DNA of 7,752 nt from Planctomycetaceae bacterium (GTDB lineage Bacteria; Planctomycetota; Planctomycetia; Pirellulales; Thermoguttaceae): assembly GCA_031267635.1 (NCBI GenBank), contig JAIRYX010000219.1, forward strand, positions 1 through 7,752. Direction: 5' to 3'. The notes under the pieces were generated by a model. The model was not told the DNA's origin. It was given only the letters and a program-made list of their open reading frames with translations, and searched no databases. Shown one piece after another: positions 6,836-7,752 of this stretch (position 1 is its first letter; every line of letters begins with the position of its first letter). The position numbers and the translations under genes were made by a program.

Positions 6836-6857
6836 GGGGTAAAAAATCTTTTACCCC
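6836..6857. terminator. hairpin downstream of the radical SAM gene
   Basis: GGGGTAAAA (6836-6844) and TTTTACCCC (6849-6857) form a perfect 9-bp stem with a 4-nt loop, 53 nt after the stop at 6782. The A/T run inside the stem and the position favour a transcription end point. There is no T tract after the stem, so a standard rho-independent terminator is not fully supported. The palindrome could also belong to the repeat field that starts here. Confidence 0.45.
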
Positions 6858-6918
6858 GCGCTTCCAAGGAACAAGGGAAACTCCGAAAACTTCCGGGACG
6901 GGAGAATCTGCCGAAAAA

Positions 6919-7206
6919 GTTGCTCAAAAATTCCAAAAGCGAATCCTCCAAGTCTCTTGAGAGCAACCAAAAGGAACTTTTGGGACTTTAGGGACTTCCG
7001 AGACAGGGCAATCTGCCGAAGAATTTGCTAACGATTCAGTCGATTTTAAGCATTTTTGCTACGAAACGAGCCGCTGTTTGTGTTGCAAACCTCATTTGCA
7101 CCTCATTTTCTTAACAAAACAACCTCAGTAGCAAAACGGTTTCCTCAAAATCAACCTCATTACCTCATTATTTCTTTTTGAATGAGGTAATGAGGTTCGT
7201 TTTTTG
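6919..7206 (+). repeat. direct repeat block, copy 1
   Basis: Aligned base by base with 7465-7752, this 288-bp block differs at 12 positions (about 96% identity) with no insertion or deletion. It comprises the short unit (TTGCTC ... CAATCTGCCGAAGAA, 6919-7026), a linker ending in ACGAAACGAGC, and the left part of the long hairpin. Weaker similarity reaches further left to about 6890. In the short unit TTGCTC (6920-6925) can pair with GAGCAA (6961-6966), followed by a CCAAAAG/CTTTTGG hairpin (6967-6983). Confidence 0.9.
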
Positions 7207-7264
7207 GGGGATTCATGGGGCTACTGAGGTTGTTTTGTTAGGAAAATGAGGTGGAAATGAGGTT
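7088..7264. repeat. long nested hairpin (177 nt)
   Basis: The outer arms 7088-7132 and 7220-7264 are 45 nt each and complementary at 43 positions. One of the two exceptions would be a G-U pair in RNA. The inner arms AACCTCATTACCTCATT (7153-7169) and AATGAGGTAATGAGGTT (7181-7197) are perfectly complementary around an 11-nt loop. Between the two stems CCTCAAAA (7143-7150) can pair with TTTTGGGG (7202-7209) as an alternative. GTGTT (7080-7084) and AACAC (7269-7273) could extend the base. The whole could fold as one rod in RNA or a cruciform in DNA. The arms contain repeated CCTCATT/AATGAGG words. Confidence 0.9.
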
Positions 7265-7338
7265 GAAAAACACGCAATACGCATTCCTCCTATCGAAATG
7301 ATACCCAATGACTTACATTCTACTGACTAGTTAAAGAA

Positions 7339-7464
7339 TTTGCTCAAAATTTCCCCAAGCGAGCCGCCAAAATCAAAAAGCGAGCAATCCAAGTCTCTTG
7401 AGAGCAACCCAAAGGAACTTTTGGGGCTTTAGGGACTTCCGAGACGGGGCAATCTGCTAACGAA
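7339..7464 (+). repeat. short repeat unit, divergent middle copy
   Basis: This copy of the ~105-bp unit lies directly before copy 3 at 7465, so the two are in tandem. It shares CTTGAGAGCAACCCAAAGGA (7397-7416) and the following TTTTGGGGCTTTAGG and GACTTCCGAGACxGGGCAATCTGC segments. It is 21 bp longer near its start, where AAGCGAGC occurs twice (7357-7364 and 7378-7385), exactly the footprint of a 21-bp internal duplication. It is not followed by the long hairpin, so unit and hairpin can separate. Confidence 0.8.
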
Positions 7465-7752
7465 GTTGCTCAAAAATTCCCAAAGCGAATCTTCCAAATC
7501 CCTTGAGAGCAACCCAAAGGAACTTTTGGGGCTTTAGGAACTTCCGAGACAGGGCAATCTGCCGAAGAATTTGCTAACGATTCAGTCGATTTTAAGCATT
7601 TTTGCTACGAAACGAGCGTCTGTTTGTGTTGCAAACCTCATTTGCACCTCATTTTCTTAACAAAACAACCTCAGTAGCAAAACGGTTTCCTCAAAATCAA
7701 CCTCATTACCTCATTGTTTCTGTTTGAATGAGGTAATGAGGTTGGTTTTTTG
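7465..7752 (+). repeat. direct repeat block, copy 2 (cut by window edge)
   Basis: Second copy of 6919-7206 at a constant 546-bp offset. It includes the left outer arm (7634-7678) and the complete inner hairpin (7699-7715 with 7727-7743), all identical to copy 1 in the paired positions. The right outer arm, expected at about 7766-7810, lies outside the window. The differences from copy 1 within the hairpin are at 7716 and 7722 in the terminal loop and at 7744 just outside the inner stem. Confidence 0.9.

Larger units (their letters stand above)
6858..7752. repeat. structured non-coding repeat field
   Basis: No credible gene lies in this stretch. It consists of a ~105-bp unit found at 6919, 7339 and 7465, a long nested hairpin at 7088-7264 and the first two thirds of a second hairpin at 7634-7752. 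Larger blocks repeat with an exact 546-bp period (6919-7206 and 7465-7752). A more degenerate version of the unit can be traced at about 6866-6918 (CAAGGAAC ... ACTTCCGGGACGGGAGAATC). The array continues past the right edge. A 74-bp spacer (7265-7338) between the first hairpin and the middle unit has no internal structure that I can see. Confidence 0.8.

Noticed and set aside
6580..6960. Open frame overlapping the end of the radical SAM gene and the repeats
   Set aside because: It is a shadow of the radical SAM gene in its first half and runs through non-coding repeats in its second half.
7088..7264. Retron msr-msd or integron attC site
   Set aside because: No reverse transcriptase or integrase is in the window, and the core-site consensus sequences expected for attC are not evident. 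This cannot be excluded beyond the right edge.
7080..7275. Target-site duplication flanking the long hairpin
   Set aside because: No matching short direct repeats are found at the two outer ends, so insertion as a classical MITE is unproven.
6919..7752. CRISPR array
   Set aside because: The repeats are far too long and few, the spacing is irregular, and no cas genes are in view.

Overview
This window looks like a chromosomal segment from a Planctomycetota-type bacterium. That is an inference. It rests on the short-form ThiC with its planctomycete-like wording, a secreted bacterial serpin, a decayed zinc-ribbon gene, loosely packed genes with long AT-rich spacers, and the near absence of Shine-Dalgarno sites. 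There is no rRNA, tRNA, CRISPR array, transposase or phage gene.

Layout. Positions 1-258 (+) hold the 3' end of a gene cut by the window edge, possibly the C-terminal domain of a glycoside-hydrolase-like protein. thiC (425-1759, -), the pyrimidine-branch enzyme of thiamine synthesis, converges on it. Behind thiC is a mostly non-coding stretch that includes a short frame resembling a zinc-ribbon protein whose start codon appears lost (2019-2213, +). Next come two minus-strand genes 33 bp apart: an exported BON-domain protein (2867-3646) and an isochorismatase-family hydrolase (2252-2833), probably one operon read from a good sigma70-type promoter at 3705-3732. A 451-bp spacer separates this pair from a divergent gene for a secreted serpin (4098-5438, +) and carries a second sigma70-like promoter pointing at the serpin. 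After a small inverted repeat (5484-5531) comes a radical SAM/SPASM enzyme (5622-6782, +).

From 6783 to the right edge there is no credible gene. This ~970 bp is a structured repeat field. A block at 6919-7206 recurs at 7465-7752 (288 bp, 12 differences by eye, exact 546-bp offset), and a shorter unit is present a third time at 7339-7464. Inside the block is a very long nested hairpin (7088-7264) with a 45-nt outer arm and a perfect 17-bp inner stem. It is built largely from repeated CCTCATT/AATGAGG words. The second copy runs off the window. This field is the least explained and most interesting part of the window.

The genes do not form one pathway. The serpin has a drastically shortened reactive-centre loop and is probably not a classical inhibitor. 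The radical SAM enzyme belongs to a family whose substrate I do not know.
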